64,000 bases of DNA from Zygnema cylindricum. Taxonomy: Eukaryota > Streptophyta > Zygnematophyceae > Zygnematales > Zygnemataceae. The translations under genes and the position numbers were made by a program. Below, piece by piece: positions 31,801-43,619 of the stretch (positions are counted from its first letter, which is position 1; each line of letters begins with the position of its first letter). The DNA is taken from NCBI GenBank assembly GCA_037447655.1, contig JBBHKE010001808.1, positions 1-64,000 on the forward strand, given 5' to 3'. The notes beneath the pieces are model-generated. The model did no database searches. It saw only the letters and a program-made list of their open reading frames with translations, and was not told the origin of the DNA.

Positions 31801-32735
31801 TTCCCCAATAAGTTCGTTTGGAAGCGCAACAACAACAGTCACTGCCTACGGATCGCAACCAACGCAACAACCGCAATGCACGAGATCCGACAATTCCAGC
31901 CTTAGAATTTCCGGGGGGAAAAATATCTAGTAGCCGCCTGCAAGCAAGTTCTCACTTTGCCTACTCAGCATCCTTAAGGGAGCCTTTGACCATCCGGGAA
32001 GCCTTCTGATCACCGGAGCGAAACCAGTGGATCGAGGCGGCAAACGATGAAATGAAGTCGATCATAGAGGCTCAAACATGGGAGCTTGTGGACCTTCCTC
32101 CGGATCGAAAAGCGATCGGCAGCAAATTGGTAATCAAGGTGAAGTTAAATCTAGATAATACCATTGAACGATACATGGCCAGACTTGTGGCAAAGGGATA
32201 TAATCAAAAGAAAAGAATTGACTTTGAAGAAACATTTTCTCCTGTTGTAAGATTTCTGACAGTTAGGATTTTGCTATCTCTAGCTGCTATAGAAAATATG
32301 GAAATACATCAGATGGATGTAAAGACGGCCTTTTTGCATGGAGAACTAGAGGAAACCATTTACATGCAGCAGCCTGAAATGTATGCAGAACCAGGAAAAG
32401 AGCATTTAGTATGCAAACTGCTAAAATCTTTGTACGGCCTAAAACAGACCCCGAGGCAATGGAATCTAAAACTCGATGAATTCTTAACAGGCTTACGATT
32501 TCAAAGGATAAGGTCTGTTCACTCTGTCTATGTGTTAAAGGGTGAGGATGGAATAGTGTATATAGCGGTATACGTAGATGATTTACTATTAGTTAGCAAA
32601 TCAATGGCTCAAATTAACAAAATTGAAAATGCTTTAAAATCACGGTTCGAGATGAAAGACCTCGGTGAGGCAAAATATATTTTGGGTATCCAAGTAGAGA
32701 GGGACAGGAAAAACAGATTGATAAAATTGACGTAA
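31801..32735 (+). pseudogene. A1 copia reverse transcriptase (long open stretch)
   Basis: A linker with Gln-rich residues, then REPLTIREAF, and a 227-codon frame 32052-32735 containing [77 protein letters not shown] and the catalytic YIAVYVDDLLLVSKS. The YVDD motif of copia RT is intact. A stop at about 32733 separates it from RNase H. One of the best preserved pol stretches in the window. Confidence 0.88.
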
Positions 32736-33556
32736 AAGAAGGCTATTGCAAACATGTTAGATGAATATAGAATGCGGGGGGCAAAAGGATGTCTAACTCC
32801 AATGGAATTTGGCATAAGTTAGACGGGGTAGAAACACAACCTGGTGTTATTGTCAATGAAATTTTTGAGTTAGGGGAGGATGATCCTATGACATTGATAC
32901 CTTACAGACAGATAGTGGGAAGTTTAATATATTTCATGAACTGTACCCGTCCGGATATTGCTACTGCAGTTGGGGTACTTAGCAGAAGTCTAGAGAATCT
33001 GAGGAAATCTGATCGTGATGCAGCAAGAAGAGTGTTAAGATACTTGGCAGGAACCAAAGACCTGAAACTCACACTAGGCAGAAGAAAAGTGAAGCTGCAA
33101 ACATGGAGTGATGCAACCTATTGCGATATGCCAAGTCGAAAATCCACCACGAGATTCGTTCTACAAATTAGGAACGGGAATTGCTGTTGGAGCAGCAAAC
33201 TTCAAAAGGTCACGGCACAAGCGACGATGGAGTCAGAATATATGGCAGCGAGCTCAGCCCTCAAAGAACTCCTATGGGTGAAACCCATGTTGCAAGAATT
33301 GGGATACATGCAGGTTGGTCCACAGGTGATCTGGTGTGATAATCAGGCTGTCATTGCCATTCCTTCTAACCTAAGTCACCACTTCAAAAGCAAGCTCATG
33401 GATGTAAGATTAAACTTTGTAAGGGAAAAAGTTTTCTCTAGAGTGATTAAATTATGCTATTTGCCAGATACAAAAATGGTTAATGATATGCTCACTAAAG
33501 CTCTTCCTGCTCATAAGCAAAAGTACTGTAGAGACGTAGTGGGATTAAGTGAATAG
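32736..33556 (+). pseudogene. A1 copia RNase H (open from 32789)
   Basis: A frame of 255 codons, 32789-33556. It has SLIYFMNCTRPDIATAVGVLSR, KRVLRYL-type AARRVLRYLAGTKDL, SDATYCDMPSRKS, MESEYMAASSALKELLWVKP, VIWCDNQAVIAIPSN and DMLTKALPAHKQKYC. The acidic RNase H residues D, E, D and D are visible in these blocks. It degrades the RNA strand during reverse transcription. Polypurine tract TTTAGGGGAG follows at 33709-33718. Confidence 0.88.
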
Positions 33557-33718
33557 CTGAGTTGCTGCACTGCTATACTGCCATGCTGCGCTAGTCCAAT
33601 AACGAGAACGTAGTGGGAAAAAGTGACTTGTTTAAATTGCTACGTTGCTATGCTGCGATGCAGCGCTAGTTCGACATCCAAGCTGTGCTGGCATACTGAG
33701 TCTAAAGCTTTAGGGGAG

Positions 33719-34672
33719 TGTTTTTTTGGAAAGCTTTAAGTCTCAGCAAATTTATACGATGGCAAAAAATAGATCTATAGGGACACGCGTCGTCACTTGA
33801 AGCACAGTGCAGGTTTTCGAATGGTACTGACAAGCAGCTGCGACGCAGATGGAACAAGCGCATCTGCGGTTATTTTTGATATGGCTTGTACGGACGAACG
33901 CAACCTCCGACGCAACGCGACAAACGCAACTGCGGACATTTTGGTATAAGACAACGCAGGTGATACGCAACATGACAAACGCAGTTGCGGCAGTTTTCGG
34001 TATGGGATAGCGCAGCTGCTACGAAGCTGCAGGTATTTGAATGTGATCAGGAATCAAGCTGTGCTGCTACGGTTGATATGAATCAAGTCAACGGACGAGA
34101 TTTCATAAGAGAATAATTAAGTAACTCAACAGCCGGATGGACGTACCAAGACAATTGTCACTAAGCCAGGCGACAAGTATTTGAACAAATCACCTGTATA
34201 GGACTCTCAGTAATATTGATTGTACAATGATAGATTAGTTTTAGCGTGATTAGCAGCACTTAGACCTTAGTGGCAGTTTAGTTTTTTTGGACGTATCTTT
34301 TAGGAACACTTGTATCGGCGGTACAACACTATGTAGTAGGACAAGTGAGTGAAGAGTATAAGACTTAGGTTGTAGAACATTTTTTATGTATCCAGACTTC
34401 CAGACTGTGTAATCTGCAGACTATTTTGGGGAAACATTTGAGTTGCATATCTTGGTGTTGGATCAATTGAGCTGAAAATTTGGGAGTTGTCAGTCTTTTA
34501 TATATTTTATATTGTGGTATAGTTTGAAGCAGTTTGGTTTATTGTATCAAATTTGGTAACTGTAGAAAACAAGTGTTTAATAGGATTCTTGATAAGCTTC
34601 CGTAAGTGAGATTATGTCTACTTCCACTACTATTGCTGATGCTCCAACTGCTCCTGTGGCCGTAGAACAACA
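33719..34672 (+). mobile_element. A-family copia LTR A2 (3' LTR)
   Basis: 954 bp, TGTTTTTTTGG...GAACAACA, close to A1 along its whole length, including the CGCAGCTGC repeats and the Gag start at 34614. Right flank GATGT (34673-34677) is C-family RT. GATGT also lies directly left of the TRIM at 25247-25251, possibly the original target duplication of the A array. Confidence 0.85.
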
Positions 34673-35526
34673 GATGTATGCGGAACTAGGAAAAATTGCA
34701 TTTGGTGTGCAAACTGCTAAAATCTTTGAATGGCCTAAAACATTTGAATGGCCTAAAACAGGCCCCAGATAATGGAATGTGAAGCTTGATGAATTTCTAA
34801 CCAACTTAGGATTTAAGAGGATAAGTGATGATCACTCTGTTTACGTTATAAAAGGTGAGGATGGGATAGCTTACATAACAGTGTATATAGAAGATTTGTT
34901 ACTAATTAGTAAATCAATGGCTGAAATCAATAAAATAATTAAAGCAGATTTAAATTCAAGGTTTGAGATGAAAGATCCCGGTGAGGCGAAATAATTTTGG
35001 GCATTGAGGTAGAGAAAGAGATTAAAAGAAAAATATAGTAAAAATAACTCAGAAAGAGGCTATTGGAAACATTTTAGATGAGTATGAACTGCGGGGGGTA
35101 AAAGGAAATGTAACTCTAATGGAGCTCCAACATAAATTAGAGGGTGATGAGACCTAGACGGGAGTCATCGTTAATGAATATCTAGAGTCAAGGGAGGATG
35201 ATCCTATGACAGTGATACCTTACAAAGAGATAGTGGGAAGCTTAACATATTTAATGAATTGCACCCATCCAGATATTGCTGCAGTAGTTGAGGTACTTAG
35301 TAAGAGCTTGGAAAATCCGAGAAAATTTGACCGTGATGCAGCAAAGCTTAACATATTTCTTAAATTGCACCCGTCCAGATATTGTTGTAGCAGTTGAGGT
35401 ACTTAGTAGGAGCTTGGAAAATCCGAGAAAATCTGACCGCGATGCAGCAAAAAGAGTCGTGAGATATTTGGCATGAACTAAAGATCTCAAATTTACCCTA
35501 GGGGGAGAAGAAGTAAAGCTACAAAT
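34673..35526 (+). pseudogene. C-family RT and start of RNase H (middle piece)
   Basis: RT resumes after the A array: KLDEFLTNLGFKRISDDHSV, IAYITVYIEDLLLISKS (YVDD changed to YIED), SRFEMKDPGEAK. RNase H begins with TYLMNCTHPDIAAVVEVLSK. An 18-bp unit is duplicated at 34725-34760 and a 106-bp unit at 35240-35451. The sequence is cut at 35526 by the B element and resumes at 47647. Confidence 0.8.
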
Positions 35527-36515
35527 TGTTGAAATTGAAATATTTAATTTTCAGTAGATGAAGCAGTGAGGGAAGATTAAAGACTTATAATATTTCAAGG
35601 AATGTTATGTTGTAATACTTACCTTTAATATTATTAAAGTGATAAAATGGCAAGTAATTGTATTGTACGTTTACAAGGACACGCGTCGGCAAAGGAAGGA
35701 ATATGCAAGTTTTTCGGAGTACCGCCGAGGACCACTTACACGCGTCGTGCATTTTACAAGCGGATTGACAAAATCGGACGGACAGAATATAAACCACATA
35801 TTTCGGAATGTATCGTACGGTGAGGTTTAGTGATCGTTGATTGGCATCTTGTTGACGGACGAGATTTATGTGGGACCACAAATGACGAAACACACTCGTA
35901 CAGACTCAGGTGCTTCATATTACAAGACTACAATCAGCTAGACATAGCGACCACTGCTGAGTAAGCAACAGCAATATTTATTGTACGGTCCTCTTTTTTT
36001 AAATATTTGAATAACAATGTTTTGTAGTTTTTCTATTAGAAAATAGAGTTGCACTATTCAAATTACTAGAGAGTTGCAATTGGGTTTTTTGAAGTACTCA
36101 AGGTATAGTGAAGTATAGTTTGAGTACTTTATCGTGGAATAGAATAATATTGTAGGAAAGTCACCACAATTAGTGTGATCTTTAGATACTCAGTGTGAGT
36201 ATATAGATTAAGACGTTGTCAAATTTGTATTATTCAAGTCTTAGAATTATAGTAATCGAATGCAGTTTTTGTGAAATCTACAGAAACTATATCTTATAGT
36301 TGACTTGGTCATTTGAGCTGCAACTTTGGGAACTGTTACTATATTGTGTATTTTTCTTCAGTGTTGAATTTGAGATTGTTTAGACTTTTGTGTCATATTC
36401 TGTCTCATATGGAAGCTAGCTATTGAAGAAGGTGCTTGATAGCTTCTGTTGAGTAGATGTCTACTTCCACTACTACTGCTGGGTCTCCTCTTTCAACTGT
36501 GGTTGTAAAATTACA
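35527..36515 (+). mobile_element. B-family copia 5' LTR
   Basis: 989 bp, TGTTGAAATTGAAAT...AAATTACA. It is followed by GGTTATGGGCCTTTC, which matches the half-tRNA-iMet primer site of Drosophila copia over its first 11 bases. Gag start at 36457. The left flank CAAAT corresponds to AAAAC at the right end of the element; host comparison suggests the target was CAAAC. Confidence 0.85.
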
Positions 36516-38434
36516 GGTTATGGGCCTTTCGTCAAGAATTCAAATCTTCAATGGCCAAAAGTATGCGTATTGGGCGATGATGGTTTAATCTTCTTTTGAA
36601 TCTACGGATTTGTTGGGGGTGTTAGATGACTCTCTTGCTGAAACATATCCAAGTTGGGCGAAAAAGAATTCACCGGCTTGGAACAATCATATTCTCTGTA
36701 TTTCAGAGAATTTGGTCATGTCTCAACTGAAAATTGAAAAGGCGAGCGAGATGTGGAAGTCACCAAAATCTGCATTTGAGAAATCCAATGTTCAAGAGGA
36801 GCTCTTGGTGGCTAGAAAAATTTGGGACTACAAGTACTCAAGAGGGAATATGGTGGAGTATTGCAATAATTTTTGTGCTCTCATTGATGCACACTCTACT
36901 GCTAGTGGCTCTTTTCCAGAAGTTTAGCAGGCATCATTTCTTGTCAAAGATCCTGTTAGTAATAGGAAAGGAGTGTTTGCTTAGTTAAAGAGTCATGATA
37001 AGTCTAGCTAGTCATTTCAGTAAGCATATAATCTTATATTGGAAAAGGAATCAACAACTAAAATACTTAATGGAGAAAGAAAATTTGAAGCATTAAGCAC
37101 AAACTTTGAGAAAATAAAACAACTTAGTAAGAACTTAAATCAGAACTAGAATTATTTTAACCAGAATCAGACTCAGTTCAATAAGTTCAATAACGAGCAG
37201 TATAGGCAATTTTTAACAACATATTTTTATTGCTCAGAAAAAATATTCAACAACATATTTTTATTGCTCAGAAAAAAAACATGGATACAGGCACTGCGTC
37301 AAACTGAAAAAAACTAATGAAACAGGATTTTTCATACTATGCTGGCAGCAGAGTCCATATCATAAGGGGTTTTTGGCAATCCATCAAGTGGAAGTGCTCT
37401 CTTCTCAACTTTTGCAATCGATGGTGATGATTCCTCGAGCGTTGATGATCAAGAGGAGGCGGATTTATTTGCTATGGCAACTTCCATGGAAGGATTAAAA
37501 GATGATAGATGGATTATAGACACCGGAGCATTGTCACACATGTGCTGGAACAAAGCAATTTTGTCGAATCTCACAACGACTCCTGCGAAAAATTTCTACT
37601 ATGCATTTAGCATGAGTGTTGAAACTTCAGCTCAGGGTGATGTATCTTTGATAAAAGATGTGGGGGGAAATCTGTTAAAAAAACTCTCCACAATGTCAAA
37701 TATGTACCAGACTTGAAAAACAATATTTTCTCTACTTCTTTGGTAGAAAGTAAGGGATTTCACAAAGTTCCTAATGGAGGGAGGCACGTTGTCAACAAAC
37801 TAGGTAAAGTTGCAGTGACATGCACTAGAGATGCAAGCAAGATGTATCGGATAGATATGGTTAAACATAAAAAAAATGATGTTTTCTATTCCAGTGTTAA
37901 ATTTGTAAATGAGTTGTGGCATAAGAGATTATGACATATTAACTATGATAGCTTTAACAAAATGGTAACTGCACGAAAAGTTGATGGCGTTTGTCTTACA
38001 GCTCAACCCGTTAAAACATGTAATAAATGCTCCTTATGCAAGATCCACATATTATTGTTTCCACAACAATTTGACAACAGGTTAGAAAAAATTATGCAAC
38101 TAATCCACTAGAATATTCTCGATACTTCTCAACTGGCATCAGCTGGATTTGTCCACTATATGGTCACATTTACTGATGACTACTCTCAGTACACTAAAGC
38201 TTATTTCATGCAGCACAAGAATGATGTCATGACCCACTTCAAACACTATAAAGCATGGGCGGAGAAACTCCATGAAGTTTTGATCTTGGCATTGAGGTCC
38301 GACAACAGAGGCAAATATATTTCAAATGATTTCGAGCAGTTTCTTCTCCTATAAGGTATTAGTCATAATTTGACAAGTCCATATACACCAGAACAAAATG
38401 ATTATCAAAAAGGATGAACATAATAGTGACAAAG
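36516..38434 (+). pseudogene. B-family copia gag, protease and integrase core
   Basis: Gag blocks GLSSRIQIFNGQKYAYWAMMV, LLGVLDDSLAETYPSWAKKN and EELLVARKIWDYKYS. A nucleocapsid knuckle region CSEKKHGYRHC lies near 37270, where a 34-bp unit is duplicated (37215-37282). Protease RWIIDTGALSHMC (37507-37545). GAG-pre-integrase NELWHKRL, zinc-binding CNKCSLCKIH, and integrase MVTFTDDYSQYTKAYFMQ with LALRSDNRGKYIS. Stops throughout. The D element interrupts integrase at 38439. Confidence 0.85.
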
Positions 38435-38439
38435 AGTGC

Positions 38440-39423
38440 TGCAATTTTGTGTACCCCATTAGAGTACAGAATTCAAGCAACCTGTAAGAAGTTTTTCACT
38501 AACCACCTTTCAACTAGGACAACTGCTACACAAGGAAAAAAAAAGACAATCTGACTGCACTATTGTGCAATATGGACTCTTTTGAGCCCACAACAAAAAG
38601 AATCATTGAAAACGCCCAACTAGGCGTTTAATTATCAAGTGGCAAAGATGCCAATATTTATACAAGCTCATTGGGAGAGAGGCGGCTACCTCCCCAATCC
38701 TCTAAGTCCTAAACCCCTCTCACGAACCCTATCTACTGATGTACGAACTATTCAGAGGAATGTACTGTTAAAAAAGGTACTATGGCCAATGTTCTTTCGA
38801 TACGGCGTGTGTATGATAGGGCCTTGGAGCGAACATCTGTCTCTTTCATACTTGTTCTAGTGTTCTCTGTGATTCCCGATTTTTAATTCTATCGTGCCAC
38901 GTGGCGCTAGGTCATGTCACGCCCAAAAACCACCAAAGCAGCCATTTCGAGATCTCGACGATGATGCGTGCCGTCGGATCGAAACCGACATTTAATATTA
39001 GGCGTTTTAAACAAATGTCCGGTACATTTGTTTTGTGCAAACTTTAGTTTGCACTATATTACACCTAGTCTCTATGTTCTTTTATCCGTAATTTCAATAA
39101 TCGAATTAATGTCGATAACACTGTTTAAATAGAAATGAAACCCTATGTACTCTAACGAATTTCTACAACAGACCGGTTAGAGCCAAAGGCTACGCCTCGC
39201 TCTCCCGGTCGGAGGTTCGAGTCTTGCCGACTCAACCTTTTTGTTAAGAGTGACTTATGTCACTCTAAAGTCTTGCCAGTGTAGTAAAGGCAAACATGGC
39301 TCCACCACTCTCTCTCTCTTTCATTGAATCGAACAAGTATAAGGGATAGAGAGAGAAGGTGGAGGCAAGCTGTTTAATCTATCCAGACATAGAAAATACC
39401 CCCTAAATCTAGTGATTTCAACA
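38440..39423 (-). mobile_element. D 3' LTR
   Basis: TGCAATTTTGTG...TTTCAACA on the plus strand, 984 bp. It contains GGGAGAGGCGGCTACC and, at 39171-39242, a segment with A-box-like and B-box-like words and a T5 run on the plus strand. Confidence 0.85.
39171..39242 (+). other. Pol III A/B-box-like segment in D LTR
   Basis: GGTTAGAGCC (39175) resembles a tRNA D arm and GGTTCGAGTCT (39214-39224) a B box. TTTTT at 39238-39242 could terminate Pol III. A GAGTC/GACTC hairpin lies between them. A convincing cloverleaf could not be drawn. The same segment is kept in the other D LTR at 42741-42816. Confidence 0.35.
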
Positions 39424-41105
39424 CTCCCCTTATTTTATAGTCTAGTTTTATTTTTTCTTTTAATCCACACCTTTCTCTACAATATTTTAACTTAGGAGAT
39501 GGCACAAGTTTGGTCATCATATCTGCCACCATTTCCCAATCACTTTTATACACAAGATTCACAATTTTGATTTGAATCTTTTCTTTTACATAACTTAATC
39601 TAATGTCCATAAGTTTAGCCTTGAAATGTTGTTTTATATTGGCGGCAATTAGAATGTCAGCCTAATTATCACAAAACACTTCATGTACTCCCTCCTTGAT
39701 ATACCCCAATTCTTGCAATAATGACTTAACCCACATTTGCTTTTTCACTGCAGAACAGGATGCCATATATTCAGCCTCCATAGTGGATTGAGCAACCACT
39801 TTTTGTTGCTTGCTACTCCAACAGCAAGCTCATTTCCCCACATACATCACATATCCAGTAGTGCATCTTCTCATAGGTGCATCCCCATAACAGACATCAC
39901 TCCAAGTAGTGATTTGAGTGTGCTCCCCTCCAAAATGCAACCATAAATCCCTTGTTCCCACCAGATATCTCATGACTCTCTTGGCTTTCTCCCAATCTCT
40001 CTTCCTACGATCATTTAGACTCCTACTGAGGACTCCAACTGTTGTTGATATGTCCGGCCTAGTACAATTCAAAAAGTAAATTAAGCTTGCTACGTAGTAC
40101 AATTCAAAAAGTAAATTAAGCTTGCTACAACCTGTCTGTAAGGAATAGACTTCTTAAATTGTCTCTTTTTTGGACTCATTCTATATTCTAAGATCATCAC
40201 TCCTCCTTCTACACTCCCATTACTTTATTTCTCCAAGTCCATGGAGTGTTACAACTATTTGCCTTTTCTATTTGAAAATTTTCAACCATATTCCCTATAG
40301 CTTCTTTTTGAGTAAGTCTGATAATCTTCTTCCCCTTTATCTCTCTCCATTTGGATTCTCATAATGTATCTTGCCTCCCCTAAATCCTTTACCTCAAACT
40401 TGCTTCTAAGATCCTTATTTTACGATTTGATCTTTTCAATAGACTTACTTAACACCAGCAAATCATCCACATATATTGCAATAAACATAACACCATTCTC
40501 ATCCTCAAACATATAAATCGAATTTTTAAAACTGATCTGGATATATCTTTGACTAGTGAGAAACTCATTTTGTTTATTATTCCATTGTTTCGGGGCCTGC
40601 TTCAATCCATATAAGGACTTTATTAGTCGGCAAACTTTACTCTCTTCTCCTTTCTCTAAAAATCCCCCAGGTTGCCGCATGAAGATTTCGTCCTCTAGCT
40701 CACTATTTGGATTCTCATAATGTATCTTCCCTCCCCTAAATCCTTTACATCAAACTAGCTTCTAAGATCCTTCTTTAACGATTTGATCTTTTCCATAAAC
40801 TTACTTATTACCCGGAAGTCATCCACATAAATTGCAATGAAAATAACATCATTCTCATCCTTAAACATATAAATCGAATTTTTATAACTGATCCGGATAT
40901 ATCCCAGACTGGTGAGAAACTCATCTTGTTTATTATTCCACTGTCTGGGAGCCTGCTTCAGTCCATATAAGAACTTTATGAGTCGGCAGACTTTACTCTC
41001 CTCTCTTTCCTCTACAAACCCATCAGTCTGCTGTATGAAGATTTTTTCCTCTAGCTCTCTATCGAGGAAGGCGGTCTTAATATCCATCTGGTGTATTTCC
41101 ATTTC
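39424..41105 (-). pseudogene. D RNase H and RT, with an internal duplication
   Basis: Minus strand. RT: MEIHQMDIKTAFLDRELEEK, CRLIKFLYGLKQAPRQWNNK, MFKDENDVIFIAIYVDDFRV. A 356-bp stretch of RT is tandemly repeated (40351-40706 and 40707-41060), so the LYGLKQAP to YVDD block occurs twice, the second time as FIAIYVDDLLVLSKS. RNase H: LIYFLNCTRPDISTTVGVLS, KRVMRYLVGTRDLWL, SDVCYGDAPMRR, and a VADMMTKLVPSPKLKYC end. A 35-bp duplication lies at about 40061-40130. Not functional. Confidence 0.85.
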
Positions 41106-41990
41106 TTCCGCTGCCTCTAAAATGCAATCCGATATGAAGTGTCCCGACTCTTTCCAAAAATGACAAAGACCCTTTCGGGGCCTTGGTCCTCTTGAATGAT
41201 CTCTCTATCCTTTGAAGCTACTGTGCGGCTTCCTCGAATCCTTCCCCTACCTGTCCGTTTCAGTAGCTAGAGCTTGAACGCACTTTCCTCCGCTCGGAAT
41301 CTCAATAGTGTTTTCTTATAAAAGTATCATCTTGACCATTGTGTTCCATTTCTAAGGACAGTCATCCATTTCTTCAACCCAGTACATTATGTTTTCATAT
41401 TCATTGGGCAATTTCATGATGAGAGTGTTCACTTTCATCTTCATTGTACCGTTCCACACGACACTTTCCATCTCTATAATCAAGCAAAAGATATCATTAC
41501 AATAGTCTAACATTTTTCCCCCTTTGTAAGTGTAATCTCCTAGCGTTTACTCGGCGAGTTAGAGCTCCTGAATGGTACCCGCTCCATAGATCTCCACTAA
41601 ATTCTCCCAAAACTCCTAGGCCTTGAAAGGTGAAGATAAGAGGTTCCCAGAGCTTGGGTAAGGTGTCTCAGAATGAAATGTTCGGCACTCATGTTTGTGT
41701 CTTCCCACATATGAATATTGTTTTTTTTTGTCTTTACGGCTGCCACTAAGGGTGCCGTGGCGATAGTAGTGAGAGGTGTCTCCTTCCTATTCCCCTTTTC
41801 AAACACACTGTTTTCCTCATCGTCTTCGTCATCCGATTGAGCAGATGCTGCTGCAGAAAAACCTCACTCCACCAAACCCTAGTGGGATTCCAAAGGTGGA
41901 CGTTTCACTTGTCCACTATCAATACCCCAGTATCGTCTTCCAAAAAAAGCCCCTTTCATCATGGCTTCCAAATAAATGAACCCATATCCG
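41106..41990 (-). pseudogene. D Gag fused to RT by deletion
   Basis: Minus strand. The N-terminal frame MMKGAFFGRRYWGIDSG starts near 41962. Internal Gag has TYKGGKMLDYCNDIFCLIIE and MKMKVNTLIMKLPNEYEN. The nucleocapsid knuckle reads CHFWKESGHFISDC, with Trp at the second Cys. It runs in frame into AAEEMEIHQMD of RT at about 41110, so everything between knuckle and RT palm is deleted. Stops occur upstream. Confidence 0.75.
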
Positions 41991-42015
41991 CACCCTAGAG
42001 GGTGGGCCTATAACC

Positions 42016-43008
42016 TGCAATTTTGTGTCCCCCAATAGATACAAAATTTAGGAAGGTTCTAGGTATTTTTTCACTACCCCCCTTTCAACTAGAACAAGTG
42101 CTACATAAGAAGAAAAACAGACAGTTAGATTGCATCCTTGTGCAGTGTGAACTCCTCTGAGCCCATAACAAAAAGAATCATTGAAAACGCCCAACCAAGC
42201 GATTAATTATAAAGTGGCAAAGATGCCAATATTTATACAAGCTCATTGGGAGAGAGGCGGCTACCTCCCCAATCCTCTATGTCCTAAACCCCTCTGACAA
42301 CCCCTATCTTCTAATCTACAAACCAATTAGAGGAATGTATAGTTAGAAAGGTACTATGGTCGATGTCCTTTCTGTACGTCATGTGTACGATAGGGCCATG
42401 GAGTAACGTTTGTCTCCATCTAACTTATTCTCATGTTCTCTGTGATTCTCGCTTTCCAAATCTATCATGCCACGTGGCACCAGGTCTTGTCAAGACTGAA
42501 AACCGCCAAAACAACCATTCTAAGATCTAGGCGATGATGTGTGGCGTTGGATCCAAACCAACATTTAATATTAGCCGTTTAAAACAAATGTCCAGTACAT
42601 TTATTTCGTGCGGACTTTTGTTTGCACTATATTACACCTAGTCTTTATGTGTTTTTATCCGTAATTTTGTTAATTGGATTAATGTCGCTAACACTTTTTA
42701 AATAGAAATGAAACCTTATGTACTTTAACGAACATCTACGACAAACTAGTTAGAGCTGACGACTACGCCTCGCTTTGCCCGTCGGAGGTTCGAGTCTTGC
42801 CGGACTCAAGCTTTTTGGTGAGAGGGACTTATGTCACTCTAGAGTCTTGCTAGTGTAGCAAAGGCAGCCATGGCTCGACCACTCTCTCTCTCCTTCACTG
42901 ACTACAACAACTATGGGGGATAGAGTTAAAAGGTGGAGGCAAGCTGCCTACGCAATTGTTTAATCTTTTCAGACCTAGAAAATACCCCTGAATCTAGTGA
43001 TTTCAATA
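42016..43008 (-). mobile_element. D 5' LTR
   Basis: 993 bp, TGCAATTTTGTG...TTTCAATA (the terminal CA is mutated to TA). It matches 38440-39423 along its length. The primer site GGTTATAGGCCCACC abuts its left edge on the minus strand. Confidence 0.85.
42741..42816 (+). other. Pol III A/B-box-like segment in the second D LTR
   Basis: TAGTTAGAGCTGACG, then GGTTCGAGTCT at 42787-42797, a GAGTC/GACTC hairpin and TTTTT at 42812-42816. Same layout as 39171-39242, with substitutions between the boxes. Confidence 0.35.
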
Positions 43009-43619
43009 AGTGCTTGATCAATGGGTGAATACAAAGGTCTAGATTTGAAAATCTGGGCTGAAGCCCTTAACAATGCTGTTTATATTAAAAACAAGATTGT
43101 CTCAAGGACTGTTAACACTACACCTTATGAGCTGTGGACACGTAAAAAAATTTATGTTAGTCACTTTAAAGTCTTTGGCAACAAGTTTTTTGTTATGGAT
43201 AGTTCACAGGATAGATGGAAAATGGAGGCAAAGAGCTTAGCAAGGATACTTATGGGATATGATGAGCATGCCAAAGGTTACAAAGTTTATCAATTAGTTT
43301 AACAGAAAGTAATTATATCCAAAAATATATAGATTAAAGATGAATACGATTCAATTGATCTTTTCAAGGATTCAAACAAATCGCAGAAATAGCAATTGCA
43401 AGAGTATGTCATCTTTCATCACATACAACCTGTTCTCTTTCCATTACAATCACCTCTCCTAGATGCCTCAAATTAAATACCTACTCGGATAGATCAAGCT
43501 GTTCCCGCTTGAGATTCGCAGGATGCCGACAATTACAGCCTCAAAATTTCCGTGGGGAAGGAGATCTGGCAGCCGTCTTCAAGCAAGTTCTCATTTTGCT
43601 TTCTCTAACAAGTTCTCAT
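43009..43619 (+). pseudogene. B-family integrase C-terminal part and start of RT
   Basis: Picks up where 38434 stopped: LDLKIWAEALNNAVYIKNKI, TPYELWTRKKIYVSHFKVFG, DRWKMEAKSLARILMGYDEH, then stops and a linker. RT N-terminal region begins near 43555 (GSRLQASSHFAF). Interrupted by the small solo LTR at 43620. Confidence 0.8.

Larger units (their letters stand above)
38440..43008 (-). mobile_element. D-family copia element nested in B integrase
   Basis: 4569 bp with LTRs 38440-39423 and 42016-43008, flanked by perfect AGTGC duplications (38435-38439, 43009-43013). Excision rejoins the B integrase. On the minus strand the 5' LTR ends AATTGCA and is followed by GGTTATAGGCCCACC, a half-tRNA-iMet type primer site; AATAAGGGGAG precedes the 3' LTR. 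Protease, integrase and the RT N-terminus are missing, so this is an internally deleted element. Its intact target duplication means it inserted as a unit, but the deletion could predate or postdate that. Confidence 0.88.

Noticed and set aside
34673-35526. Independent copia insertion rather than the middle of C
   Set aside because: Its RT begins where 25251 leaves off, it carries the same family features, and its RNase H resumes at 47647; a single interrupted element is the simpler reading, although about 70 bp of RT is present on both sides.
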